A DNA stretch of 64,000 nt from Myxococcus guangdongensis. Its GTDB lineage: Bacteria > Myxococcota > Myxococcia > Myxococcales > Myxococcaceae. Shown here piece by piece: positions 24,829 through 32,799 of the stretch. Positions within the stretch are counted from its first letter, which is position 1, and each line of letters opens with the position of its first letter. The notes under the pieces were generated by a model. The model saw only the letters and a program-made list of their open reading frames with translations, made no database searches and was not told where the DNA came from. Location: positions 62,001 to 126,000 of the forward strand of contig NZ_JAJVKW010000021.1 in NCBI RefSeq assembly GCF_024198255.1, written 5' to 3'. The translations under genes and the position numbers were made by a program.

Positions 24829-27134
24829 GCCGTTCCACATCGTTGGGGCTCGGGGCGGCGCTGGTCCTGTTGTGGACGGGACTGGCGCGCGCGGCCGAGC
24901 CCGTCGTCACCCCCCCCATCGTCGTCGAGATGACGCTCAACGGCGTCCCCCAGGGGGACGTGTTCCCGCGCCTGCGGGACCAGGACGTGCTCGTGCCGGC
25001 CGCCACGTTGGAGGCGGCGGGCGTCGACCTGGTCCGGTTGGGCGCGCGGGTGGAGGTCATCGACGGCCAGCGCTATGTGTCGCTCGCGGGCCTGGGCCCC
25101 CTGGCGAGCTTCCAGTTGGATGAGCGCACCGCGAAGCTGCAGTGCGAGCTGCCCGCGACGGCCTTCGTCACCACGCGGGTGGACATGGGGCCCACGGCCC
25201 CCGAGGGCTACACGCTCACGGGGAGCCCGAGCGCGTTCCTCAACTACGCGGCCCATGCGCGCAACTCCGGCTTCACGCTGTACGGCGAGACGGGGGCCTC
25301 GCTGGGGCGGGCCTTGTTCACCACCCAGGCCCGGTGGACCCCCGGCGGCAATCCCTTGTGGGGCTTGAGCCAGCTCACGGTGGACTTCCCCGAGGTCATG
25401 CTGCGCGCCATCGCCGGGGAGGCCACCGGCCATGGCGGCGTGCTGGGAGGGGGCGCGGTGGTGGCGGGCGTGCACGTGCAGCGCTCGTTCGAGCTCAACC
25501 CCTACTTCGTGCGCAACCCGGTGCAGGACCTGGCCGGGGATGTCAGCACGCCCTCCGTCCTGGAGGTCTACGTCAACAACCGCCTGGTGCGCCGCGCCGA
25601 GCTGCCACCGGGCCCCTACCGGCTGGAGAACTTCACCGTGCCCCGGGGAGAAGGCGTCGCGCGCTACGTGGTGCGGGACGCGTTCGGGCGCACGCGCGAG
25701 GTGAGCTCGTCGTATTCGCTGGGCGCGCAGCTGCTCGCGCCGGGCGTGGCCGACTACCAGCTGTCGCTCGGCGTGGAGCGCAGGTCGCTGGCCACGCGCT
25801 CGTTCGACTACGGCCGTCCCCTGCTGCTCGGCCACTTCCGGATGGGCGCCACGCGGTGGCTGACGCCGGGCGTGCGCCTGGAGCTGTCCCCGGACCTGCT
25901 CAGCACGGGCGCCGCGCAGTGGCTGCAGCTGCCCAAGGGCGAGCTCGAGCTGTCGGAGGCGCTGAGCATCAGCGAGCGCCGCAGGGGGCTCGCGGCGGGC
26001 CTGGCCTACTCGCTCCAGGGGCGGTGGGCGGGCGGCCAGCTCTTCACCCGGGTGCAGAGCCCGGACTACGCCAACGCGAGCCTGGTGGCGGGCAGGACGC
26101 CGCCGCTGGAGGCCGGCGGTTCGGTCTTCGTCGCGCTGGGCAGCCGCGTCAGCTTCGGCGGACAGGCGGTGGCCATGCGCTGGAAGTCCGGCGAGTGGAC
26201 CACGCGGCTGGGCGCGTCCACGTCCGCGCAGCTGCTGACCCGCGCCATGCTGTCCTTCTCCGCCAGCCGCAACCAGGAGCTCCAGGGGCCCTCGTCGCTG
26301 GAGGGCATGGTGCACCTGACCGCCGTGCTCGACCCCCGGACGACGGTGAACGTGGGGCACACCCAGGGCCGCCGCCGCGGCGCCACCGCGCTGGACATCA
26401 GCCGGGGGATTCCGCTCGAGGGCGGCCTGGGCTTCCAGGCCCAGGCCCAGCTGGGGAGCCAGGACATGGCGCTGGCGCGCGTGGACTACGACACCCAGGT
26501 GGGCCGCGTGTCCGGGAACGCGGAGTGGCACGGCGGGGCGCTGGTGGGCGGGGCCGAGGTCTCCGGGGCCGTGGTGGCCCTGGGCGGGGGCCTGCACGTC
26601 ACGCGCGCGGTGGACCAGGGCTATGCGCTGGTGCGCGTGAAGGGCGCGTCGGGGATTGGGGTCCGCCTGAACAACCACTTCATCGGGCGCACGAACGCGG
26701 ACGGCGAGCTGGTGGTGACGCGGCTGCAGGCCTACGGCGTGAACCGGCTGTCGCTCGTGCACGAGGACCTCCCCCTGGACCTGTACGTCACCGCCACGGA
26801 GAAGCTGGTGGCGCCCTGGCGCAAGGGCGGGGCGCTGCTCGACTTCGAGGTGGACTCCGTGCGCGCCTATCGCGGCAAGCTGGTGCTCGAGAAGCGGCCC
26901 GACGCGTTCGCGCTCGTCCAGGGCACGCTCCAGGTGGAGGTGGACGGACAGCGTTGGGAATCGGGCATCGGCTGGCATGGGGAGTTCGAACTGGTGGGGA
27001 TTCCACCCGGCCGACATGAAGCGCACGTCAACTACCCCGGCGGACGATGCGCCGCGGTCCTGGAGATCCCATCCCTCCCCGGTCCGGTCATCGACCTGGG
27101 GTCCGTGGGGTGCGCAGATGAGGCGAAGCAATGA
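24825..27134 (+). CDS. outer-membrane usher of an archaic chaperone-usher system
   Basis: A 769-residue protein. The signal peptide is at about 1-24, followed by an N-terminal domain ('VVEMTLNGVPQGDVFPRL'). The barrel region contains the family hallmark 'VLEVYVNNRLVRRAELPPGPYRLENF' split across about 245-270, then plug and C-terminal domains rich in 'FVALGSRVSFGGQA'-like strands. It secretes SCPU subunits across the outer membrane. It is translationally coupled to the chaperone and its last 17 bp overlap the next subunit gene. Confidence 0.93.
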   Translation: MSRSTSLGLGAALVLLWTGLARAAEPVVTPPIVVEMTLNGVPQGDVFPRLRDQDVLVPAATLEAAGVDLVRLGARVEVIDGQRYVSLAGLGPLASFQLDERTAKLQCELPATAFVTTRVDMGPTAPEGYTLTGSPSAFLNYAAHARNSGFTLYGETGASLGRALFTTQARWTPGGNPLWGLSQLTVDFPEVMLRAIAGEATGHGGVLGGGAVVAGVHVQRSFELNPYFVRNPVQDLAGDVSTPSVLEVYVNNRLVRRAELPPGPYRLENFTVPRGEGVARYVVRDAFGRTREVSSSYSLGAQLLAPGVADYQLSLGVERRSLATRSFDYGRPLLLGHFRMGATRWLTPGVRLELSPDLLSTGAAQWLQLPKGELELSEALSISERRRGLAAGLAYSLQGRWAGGQLFTRVQSPDYANASLVAGRTPPLEAGGSVFVALGSRVSFGGQAVAMRWKSGEWTTRLGASTSAQLLTRAMLSFSASRNQELQGPSSLEGMVHLTAVLDPRTTVNVGHTQGRRRGATALDISRGIPLEGGLGFQAQAQLGSQDMALARVDYDTQVGRVSGNAEWHGGALVGGAEVSGAVVALGGGLHVTRAVDQGYALVRVKGASGIGVRLNNHFIGRTNADGELVVTRLQAYGVNRLSLVHEDLPLDLYVTATEKLVAPWRKGGALLDFEVDSVRAYRGKLVLEKRPDAFALVQGTLQVEVDGQRWESGIGWHGEFELVGIPPGRHEAHVNYPGGRCAAVLEIPSLPGPVIDLGSVGCADEAKQ

Positions 27135-27591
27135 AGTGACGCAGAGCTGCGCGCTCCTGCTCGCGGGGGCGTGCATCCTCGGGGCGACGCAGAGCCAGGC
27201 GCTCTGCCAGGTGCGAGGCGTGGTGAACCTGAACTTCGGCAACTACAACCCGGTCTCCGCCGCGCCGCTCGAGACGACGGGGAGCGTGGTCTACCGGTGC
27301 ATGGCCCACTCCACGCCCATCACCATCGAGCTGGGCGCGGGCCGCTCGAACACCCCCGCCGCGAGGCAGATGCAGGGGCCGGCGACGAACACGCTCGCCT
27401 ACAACCTCTTCGTGGACCCGACCCGGCTGAACATCTGGGGCGACGGGAGCGCGGGGACCTACCGCCTGGGCCCCTTCCTCCCCCTGCTCGGGCTGGACGT
27501 GGCCATCCCCATCTACGGCCGCATCCCCGCGCAGCAGAGCGCCTCCCAGGGCGCGTACTCCGACACGCTCGTGGTGACGCTGAACCTCTGA
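27118..27591 (+). CDS. second SCPU-domain subunit (possible tip adhesin)
   Basis: A 157-residue exported protein starting at ATG 27118, inside the last 17 bp of the usher gene. The signal peptide is at about 1-29, then 'CQVRGVVNLNFGNYNPVSA' matches the SCPU N-terminal motif, and 'GAYSDTLVVTLNL' is a donor-strand-like end. In Csu/Mcu-type clusters the last gene often encodes the tip subunit, but those are usually two-domain proteins. This one has a single SCPU domain, so minor subunit is an equally good reading. Confidence 0.88.
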   Translation: MRRSNEVTQSCALLLAGACILGATQSQALCQVRGVVNLNFGNYNPVSAAPLETTGSVVYRCMAHSTPITIELGAGRSNTPAARQMQGPATNTLAYNLFVDPTRLNIWGDGSAGTYRLGPFLPLLGLDVAIPIYGRIPAQQSASQGAYSDTLVVTLNL

Positions 27592-27684
27592 GGGCCACGC
27601 GCGCCGTGCGCCTCCTCCCCCCGCGTCCGGCCCGGCGCAGACGTTGCGCTCGCCCCGCCCGAATCGCTCGCCTATCCTCGTCCC

Positions 27685-29361
27685 ATGAGTTCTTCCGCCC
27701 CCCTCGCGCCCACCTTCGCCACCCATGAAGTCACCAACCAGGCGCCGCCCCTGGTGTACGACGCCTGGAAGACCGACGTGCCCCTGCGCGAGGCCATCCA
27801 CCGCGAGGGTGGCGGCTGGGCGGAGGCGGACATCGCGAAGTACGGCCCGCTGGTGGGCGGCGAGCTGATGCAGCAGGGCTTCCTCGCCAACGAGAACAAG
27901 CCCAGGTTCAAGCCCTTCGACCGCTACGGCAACCGGCTGGACGAGGTGGAGTTCCATCCCGCCTACCACCGCATCATGGAAGCGGCCATCACCCACGGCA
28001 TCCCCAACTTCGCCTGGCGTCACGAGAAGACGCCCGGGGCGCACGTGGCGCGCATGGCGCTGTCCTATCTGCACAACCAGGCGGACCAGGGCACCAGCTG
28101 TCCGTTGACGATGACGTACGCGTGCGTGCCCACCTTCCGCCACCACGCGGGGCTGGCCCAGAAGTGGCTGCCGCTCGTCACCGCGGCGTCGTACGACTCG
28201 CGCTTCATCCCCTCGGAGAAGAAGACGGGCGTCACCATCGGCATGGGCATGACGGAGAAGCAGGGCGGCTCCGACGTGCGCAGCAACACCACGCGCGCCC
28301 ACCGGCTGGGGGAGAAGGGGCCCGGCAATCCGTACTCGCTGGTGGGGCACAAGTTCTTCTTCTCCGCGCCCATGAGCGACGCCTTCTTCGTGCTCGCCCA
28401 GGCCGAGGGCGGCCTGTCGTGCTTCCTCTTGCCGCGCTTCACGCCCGAAGGGGAGCGCAACGCCATCCGCGTCCAGCGGCTCAAGGACAAGCTGGGCGAC
28501 TGGAGCAACGCCAGCTCGGAGGTGGAGTTCCAGGGCGCGGTGGCCTGGATGGTGGGCGAGGAGGGCCGCGGCGTGGCGACCATCCTGGAGATGGTGGCCC
28601 TCACCCGGCAGGACTGCATGATTGGCTCCAGCAGCCTGATGCGACAGGCGCTGGTGCAGGCCATCCACCACACGCGCCACCGCAAGGCGTTCGGCCGCAG
28701 GCTCATCGACCAGCCGCTGATGCTCAACGTGCTGGCGGACCTGGCGCTGGAGTCGGAGGCGCACACCGTGCTGACCGCGCGCGTGGCCCGGGCCGTGGAC
28801 TCAGGGCCCCGCGACGAGCGCGAGGCGGCGTTCGCCCGCATGGCGACGGCCGTGGGCAAGTACTGGGTGTGCAAGCGCGCGCCCGTCTTCGTCAACGAGG
28901 CGCAGGAGTGCCTGGGCGGCGCCGGCTACGTCGAGGAGTCCAACCTGCCCCGGCTCTACCGTCAGGCGCCGCTCAACTCCATCTGGGAGGGCAGCGGCAA
29001 CATCCAGTGCCTGGACGTGCTGCGCGCGGCCACCCGGGAGCCCGCCAGCCGCGAGGCCCTGTTCCAGGAGCTGATGACGGCGCAGGGAGGCCACCCGGCG
29101 TTCGACGCGGAGCTGGCCCGCATCTCCAAGAACTTCGCGGACACGGCCACGCTGGAGGGGCGCTCGCGCTTCGTCGTCGAGCGGCTGGCCCTGGCGCTCC
29201 AGGCCTCGCTGCTGCTGCGCGCCGGCAACAGCCAGGTCGCCGACACGTTCTGCGAGACGCGGCTGGGTGGCGCGCACGGCGCCTGCTTCGGGACGCTGCC
29301 CGCCCACGCGCCCCTCAAGGCCCTGGTCGAGCGCGCCTTCGGCGAGGACGCCTCGGCCTGA
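27685..29361 (+). CDS. aidB: AidB-type acyl-CoA dehydrogenase family protein
   Basis: A 558-residue flavoprotein. The N-terminus 'EVTNQAPPLVYDAWKTDVPL' and internal 'IGMGMTEKQGGSDVRSNTTR', 'GLSCFLLPRF' and 'NSIWEGSGNIQCLDVLRA' are the conserved blocks of E. coli AidB. AidB binds FAD and DNA and is part of the adaptive response to alkylating agents; its true catalytic role is unsettled. Length and block order match the family well. It appears monocistronic, preceded by approx. 90 bp of GC-rich non-coding DNA. Confidence 0.92.
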   Translation: MSSSAPLAPTFATHEVTNQAPPLVYDAWKTDVPLREAIHREGGGWAEADIAKYGPLVGGELMQQGFLANENKPRFKPFDRYGNRLDEVEFHPAYHRIMEAAITHGIPNFAWRHEKTPGAHVARMALSYLHNQADQGTSCPLTMTYACVPTFRHHAGLAQKWLPLVTAASYDSRFIPSEKKTGVTIGMGMTEKQGGSDVRSNTTRAHRLGEKGPGNPYSLVGHKFFFSAPMSDAFFVLAQAEGGLSCFLLPRFTPEGERNAIRVQRLKDKLGDWSNASSEVEFQGAVAWMVGEEGRGVATILEMVALTRQDCMIGSSSLMRQALVQAIHHTRHRKAFGRRLIDQPLMLNVLADLALESEAHTVLTARVARAVDSGPRDEREAAFARMATAVGKYWVCKRAPVFVNEAQECLGGAGYVEESNLPRLYRQAPLNSIWEGSGNIQCLDVLRAATREPASREALFQELMTAQGGHPAFDAELARISKNFADTATLEGRSRFVVERLALALQASLLLRAGNSQVADTFCETRLGGAHGACFGTLPAHAPLKALVERAFGEDASA

Positions 29362-29538
29362 GAGGTCGCTTCGCTCCGGGTGCCCCCTCGCCTGCTCGCA
29401 CGGGACGGGCGGGGGGCCCTCCGGTCCATCCACCGCCCTGGTAGGAGGGGGACGCCTTCGTCTATTGGACGAAAGGATGGGACGGACGCTTGCGCGACGA
29501 CACTGACGTGTTCTCCTAGGCGGCTGGAAGAGGGCACC

Positions 29539-30753
29539 TTGGGCGACAACCACGACCACCTTCTGAACTCGAGCGACGGGGTCATCACCTACTCACGGAG
29601 CGACCGCTCCGGGCGGGATACGGAGGACCAGCTCCGTCTGCTCATCGCGAGCGTGTCCGACTACGCCATCCTGACGCTGGATGTGGAGGGCCACATCGCG
29701 AGCTGGAACCTGGGCGCCGAGCGCATCAAGGGCTACCGGGCGGACGAGATCCTGGGGCAGCACTTCAGCCGCTTCTATCCTCCCGAGGACATCGCCTGGG
29801 GCAAGCCCGCCTGGGAGCTGGAGTCCGCCATCCGGCTGGGCCGCTTCGAGGACGAGGGCTGGCGCGTGCGCAAGGACGGCACCCGGTTCTGGGCCAACGT
29901 GGTCATCACCGCCCTGTTCGACGAGAGCGGGGAGCTGCGGGGCTTCGGCAAGGTGACGCGGGACTTCACCCAGCGCAAGCACGCCGAGGAGACGCGGGAG
30001 CTGGAGCGGCTGCGCGAGGCCCTGCGGGCGCGCGACGAGTTCCTCTCCGTGGCCTCGCATGAGTTGAAGACGCCGCTGACGCCGCTGCAGTTGAAGCTCA
30101 CCGCCATGAAGCGCATCGCGGAGACCCACCCCCAGGCGCTCCTGGCGGAGGGGCGGCTGTCGCGGGAGCTGGCGTCGGCGAGCGGGCAGGTGCGCAAGCT
30201 GGCGGACCTCATCGATGACCTGCTGGACGTCTCGCGCATCAACGTGGGCCGGCTCACGGTGGAGCCCGAGCGCATGGACCTGTCCGCGCTCCTGCGGGAC
30301 ATCGCCAGTCGCTACGGGCCCCAGGCGCACGTCGCGGGCTGCCGCCTGGACGTGGACGCCCCCGAGCCCATCGAGGGGACGTGGGACCGGCGACGGCTGG
30401 AGCAGGCCGTGACGAACCTGGTCACCAACGCCATCAAGTACGGCGCGGGCAAGCCCATCCACCTGAGCGCGAGGGTGGCGGACACCCAGGCCGTCATCGT
30501 CGTGAAGGACGAGGGCATCGGCATCGCGCCCACCCAGCAGCACCGCATCTTCGAGCGCTTCGTGCGCGCGGTGTCCGAGCGCAACTACGGCGGCATGGGC
30601 CTGGGGCTCTTCATCACCCACCAGATCGTCGAGGCGCACGCGGGCACCATCGACGTGGAGAGCGAGCTGGGGCGCGGCTCCACCTTCACGCTGAGGATTC
30701 CGCGCGAGGCGCTGCTCGCCAAGGTGGGCCCCACCGCGAAGCCCACGCCCTGA
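29539..30753 (+). CDS. PAS-domain sensor histidine kinase (soluble)
   Basis: A 404-residue protein if it starts at TTG 29539, which has GGAAGAGGG upstream; a longer frame exists but lacks a good start. A PAS/PAC domain occupies about 35-150 ('YAILTLDVEGHIASWNLGAE'). The HisKA segment 'SVASHELKTPLTPLQLKL' places the phospho-acceptor at His174. A HATPase_c domain follows with N-box 'VTNLVTNAIKYG', G1 'VKDEGIGIAP' and G2 'GMGLGLFITHQIV'. There is no membrane segment and no receiver domain, so a partner response regulator must be encoded elsewhere. Confidence 0.9.
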   Translation: MGDNHDHLLNSSDGVITYSRSDRSGRDTEDQLRLLIASVSDYAILTLDVEGHIASWNLGAERIKGYRADEILGQHFSRFYPPEDIAWGKPAWELESAIRLGRFEDEGWRVRKDGTRFWANVVITALFDESGELRGFGKVTRDFTQRKHAEETRELERLREALRARDEFLSVASHELKTPLTPLQLKLTAMKRIAETHPQALLAEGRLSRELASASGQVRKLADLIDDLLDVSRINVGRLTVEPERMDLSALLRDIASRYGPQAHVAGCRLDVDAPEPIEGTWDRRRLEQAVTNLVTNAIKYGAGKPIHLSARVADTQAVIVVKDEGIGIAPTQQHRIFERFVRAVSERNYGGMGLGLFITHQIVEAHAGTIDVESELGRGSTFTLRIPREALLAKVGPTAKPTP

Positions 30754-30761
30754 GGCGGGTG

Positions 30762-32351
30762 CTACGGCGCCGTCGCCGCCCGGTAGTCGCTCGGGAGGGT
30801 GAAGAGCGTGGCGCCGTGCTCCACCAGCCGGATGTCGGAGAGCGTCAGGGTGCCGAACAGCTCGGACACCTCGCGGATGGGATAGTCCAGCTCCAGGTCC
30901 ATCCACCGCGTGACGGTGTCATGGGCGGAGTGCACGCGGTGCCAGCGCTGGGCGCGGCGCCCCATCACCGTCTCCTCCGCCTGGCGCTCACAGCCCGCCC
31001 CCCGCGACGAGCAGCCCCCGGGCAGGTGCAGCGGGAGCCCCAGCTCCGTCTCGCCCCAGTGCGTCTCGTAGGTGCGCTCGCGGGCATCGAGCATCGCGCT
31101 CTCACCCGTGCCGACGTCGAAGAGGAGCGTGTACACGGACGCGCCCGTGGCGTCCTCCAGCCGGATGCGACCGCAGCGCGAGACGAACAGCCGGTGGCGC
31201 AGCGTGCGGTCCGCATTCACGTGGGTGGCGATGGCGGTGAAGTCCTTCGGATACACGGGGCGCGAGCACGTCCCCGCCGCGAGCATGCCCTTGCCGTCAC
31301 GGGGCGCGCTCGCCGGTGCCTCCCACGCCCAGGCACCGCAGGAGACGGCCAGGACCCCCAGGGCGCTGCCCACGCGCCGGGCCCATCCCCTCCCCCGAGG
31401 TGACTCCACGGGCGTGCGCCCCAGCAGTCGCCGCACCCGCGCCGCGAGCGGATGGCTGCCCGCGCCGAGCGCCAGCGCCGGCCCCGACTGCCGCAGCTCC
31501 TCGAGCCCCAGCAGCGCGCCCGAGTACAGCCGCACGTTGCCGCAGAAGCCCACCGCCACGTCGTCACAGCAGTGCTCACGCTCCAGCCGCACCTGCGCGG
31601 ACAACCACCGCGCCGCCGGATGGAAGAAGAACAGCGTCTCCACCAGGCACTGCAGGAAGTTGACGGCGGTGTCGTGGCGACGCACGTGGGCCAGCTCGTG
31701 CGCCAGCACCGACTCGAGCTGCGCGGGCGACAGGCGCGCCTCCACGCCTTGGGGCAACACCAGCACCGGGCGCACCACGCCCAGCACCAACGGAGACGGC
31801 GCGAGCGGGGACTCGAGCGTGCGCACCGGACGCCACAGTCCCAGGCGCTCCGAGACGTCCGACACCGTCTGGCTCAGCGCCGAGGACACGGGCGTCGCCG
31901 GCCGCACCAGTCGCCGCGACGTGCGCCACCCCCCCACGAGCAGCCGCGCCAGCCCCACGCACGCGCCCAACAGCCAGAGCCCGCCGAGCACGAGGGGCCA
32001 CTGTGCCCGGACGTCACCGGACGCCACTTCCTGGGGAACGAAGACGCGCGCACTCGCGGGCGGCGCCTCCGGCCGTGACGCCTCGGACCCGGACGGTGAC
32101 AGGGCGTCGGCGCGCGAAGCCGCCTCTTGCCGCGCGGCCCCCGGAGACGACCGCACCCGCGAGACCACCGGCGCGAGCACCAGGGCCGCCAACGCCAGAC
32201 ATCCCACCGCGTACCGGGCCCGCGCCGAGCGCTCGCGCAAGCGCCACAGCGCCGCCGCCGCGACCAGCGCGACGAGGCTCGCCTGCCACACGCCCTGGGC
32301 CAGCCACACCGTGAGCGCCCGGGCACCCTCCATCAGCCAGGTCGGGCTCAT
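30762..32351 (-). CDS. BlaR1-like M56 membrane metallopeptidase with atypical sensor domain
   Basis: A 529-residue membrane protein. Several hydrophobic helices are in the first approx. 140 residues, then the zinc motif 'VLAHELAHVRRHD' (His218, Glu219, His222) and 'EREHCCDDVAV'. After a further membrane helix (about 320-340), approx. 180 residues form the sensor part. In BlaR1/MecR1 this part is a penicillin-binding domain with SxxK and KTG; here none of those motifs is visible. Its ATG overlaps the BlaI-type stop by 4 nt, so the two are coupled. It is expected to relieve repression by the BlaI protein upon an unknown signal. Confidence 0.88.
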   Translation of the reverse strand: MSPTWLMEGARALTVWLAQGVWQASLVALVAAAALWRLRERSARARYAVGCLALAALVLAPVVSRVRSSPGAARQEAASRADALSPSGSEASRPEAPPASARVFVPQEVASGDVRAQWPLVLGGLWLLGACVGLARLLVGGWRTSRRLVRPATPVSSALSQTVSDVSERLGLWRPVRTLESPLAPSPLVLGVVRPVLVLPQGVEARLSPAQLESVLAHELAHVRRHDTAVNFLQCLVETLFFFHPAARWLSAQVRLEREHCCDDVAVGFCGNVRLYSGALLGLEELRQSGPALALGAGSHPLAARVRRLLGRTPVESPRGRGWARRVGSALGVLAVSCGAWAWEAPASAPRDGKGMLAAGTCSRPVYPKDFTAIATHVNADRTLRHRLFVSRCGRIRLEDATGASVYTLLFDVGTGESAMLDARERTYETHWGETELGLPLHLPGGCSSRGAGCERQAEETVMGRRAQRWHRVHSAHDTVTRWMDLELDYPIREVSELFGTLTLSDIRLVEHGATLFTLPSDYRAATAP

Positions 32352-32737
32352 CGCTTGCTCCCCTTGCCCTCGCCCAGCAGCTGGCGCAGGTCCTCGAGCT
32401 CTTCCTTCGACGCGGGCTTGAGCGACAGCGCCTGCACCGCGAGCGCGCCCGAGGAGCCCCCGAAGACACGCTCCAGCAGGTCCTTCACCAGCTGGCGCTT
32501 GGTGCGCGCCTCACCGAGGCTCGCCGCGTACACGTGGCTGCGCGAGCGCTCGTCACGGCTCACCAGCCCCTTGGCCGCCATCACCTGCAGCTGCTTGAGC
32601 GTGGTGGTGTAACCGGCGCTCTTGCCGTCCTCCCGCCCCAGGGCCTCGTGCACGTCCCGCACGGTGCACGGACCGCGCTTCCAGAGCACGCCCAGGATGG
32701 CGAGCTCCACTTCCGTGGGAATCGCTTCCGTCGTCAT
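32348..32737 (-). CDS. BlaI/MecI/CopY-family repressor
   Basis: A 129-residue winged-helix repressor. 'PTEVELAILGVLWKRGPCTV' and 'GYTTTLKQLQVMAAKGLVSR' are the family's DNA-binding signatures. The C-terminal helix mediates dimerisation and contains the site that the M56 protease pathway cleaves. ATG 32737 lies only 6 nt after the predicted -10, so the message may be leaderless. An 18-bp palindrome sits within its own promoter, indicating autorepression. Confidence 0.92.
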   Translation of the reverse strand: MTTEAIPTEVELAILGVLWKRGPCTVRDVHEALGREDGKSAGYTTTLKQLQVMAAKGLVSRDERSRSHVYAASLGEARTKRQLVKDLLERVFGGSSGALAVQALSLKPASKEELEDLRQLLGEGKGSKR

Positions 32738-32743
32738 GTCGTC

Positions 32744-32772
32744 AAAGTACGATTCGAATCGTACGTTGTCAA
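32744..32772 (-). promoter_or_regulatory. sigma-70-type promoter of the BlaI-type gene
   Basis: On the minus strand TTGACA (32772-32767), a 17-nt spacer and TACTTT (32749-32744). The -35 is a perfect consensus. The start codon begins 6 nt after the -10, which predicts a leaderless transcript. Confidence 0.7.
32747..32764. promoter_or_regulatory. BlaI-type operator, 18-bp perfect palindrome
   Basis: GTACGATTCGAATCGTAC is perfectly self-complementary and fills most of the promoter spacer, running into the -10. Its TAC/GTA ends resemble known BlaI/MecI operators. Confidence 0.75.
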
Positions 32773-32785
32773 CGACGCGCGTCGT
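32772..32785. promoter_or_regulatory. second palindrome next to the BlaI-type promoter
   Basis: ACGACGCGCGTCGT is a perfect 14-bp palindrome directly upstream of the -35. Its centre lies 23 bp from the first palindrome and its half-site GTCGTAC resembles ATCGTAC in the first, so it may be a second operator. Confidence 0.45.
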
Positions 32786-32799
32786 ACTTCGGGAGATGC

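Noticed and set aside
24774..27242. An 822-codon open frame on the minus strand
   Set aside because: Complete antisense of the usher gene without motifs or ribosome site.
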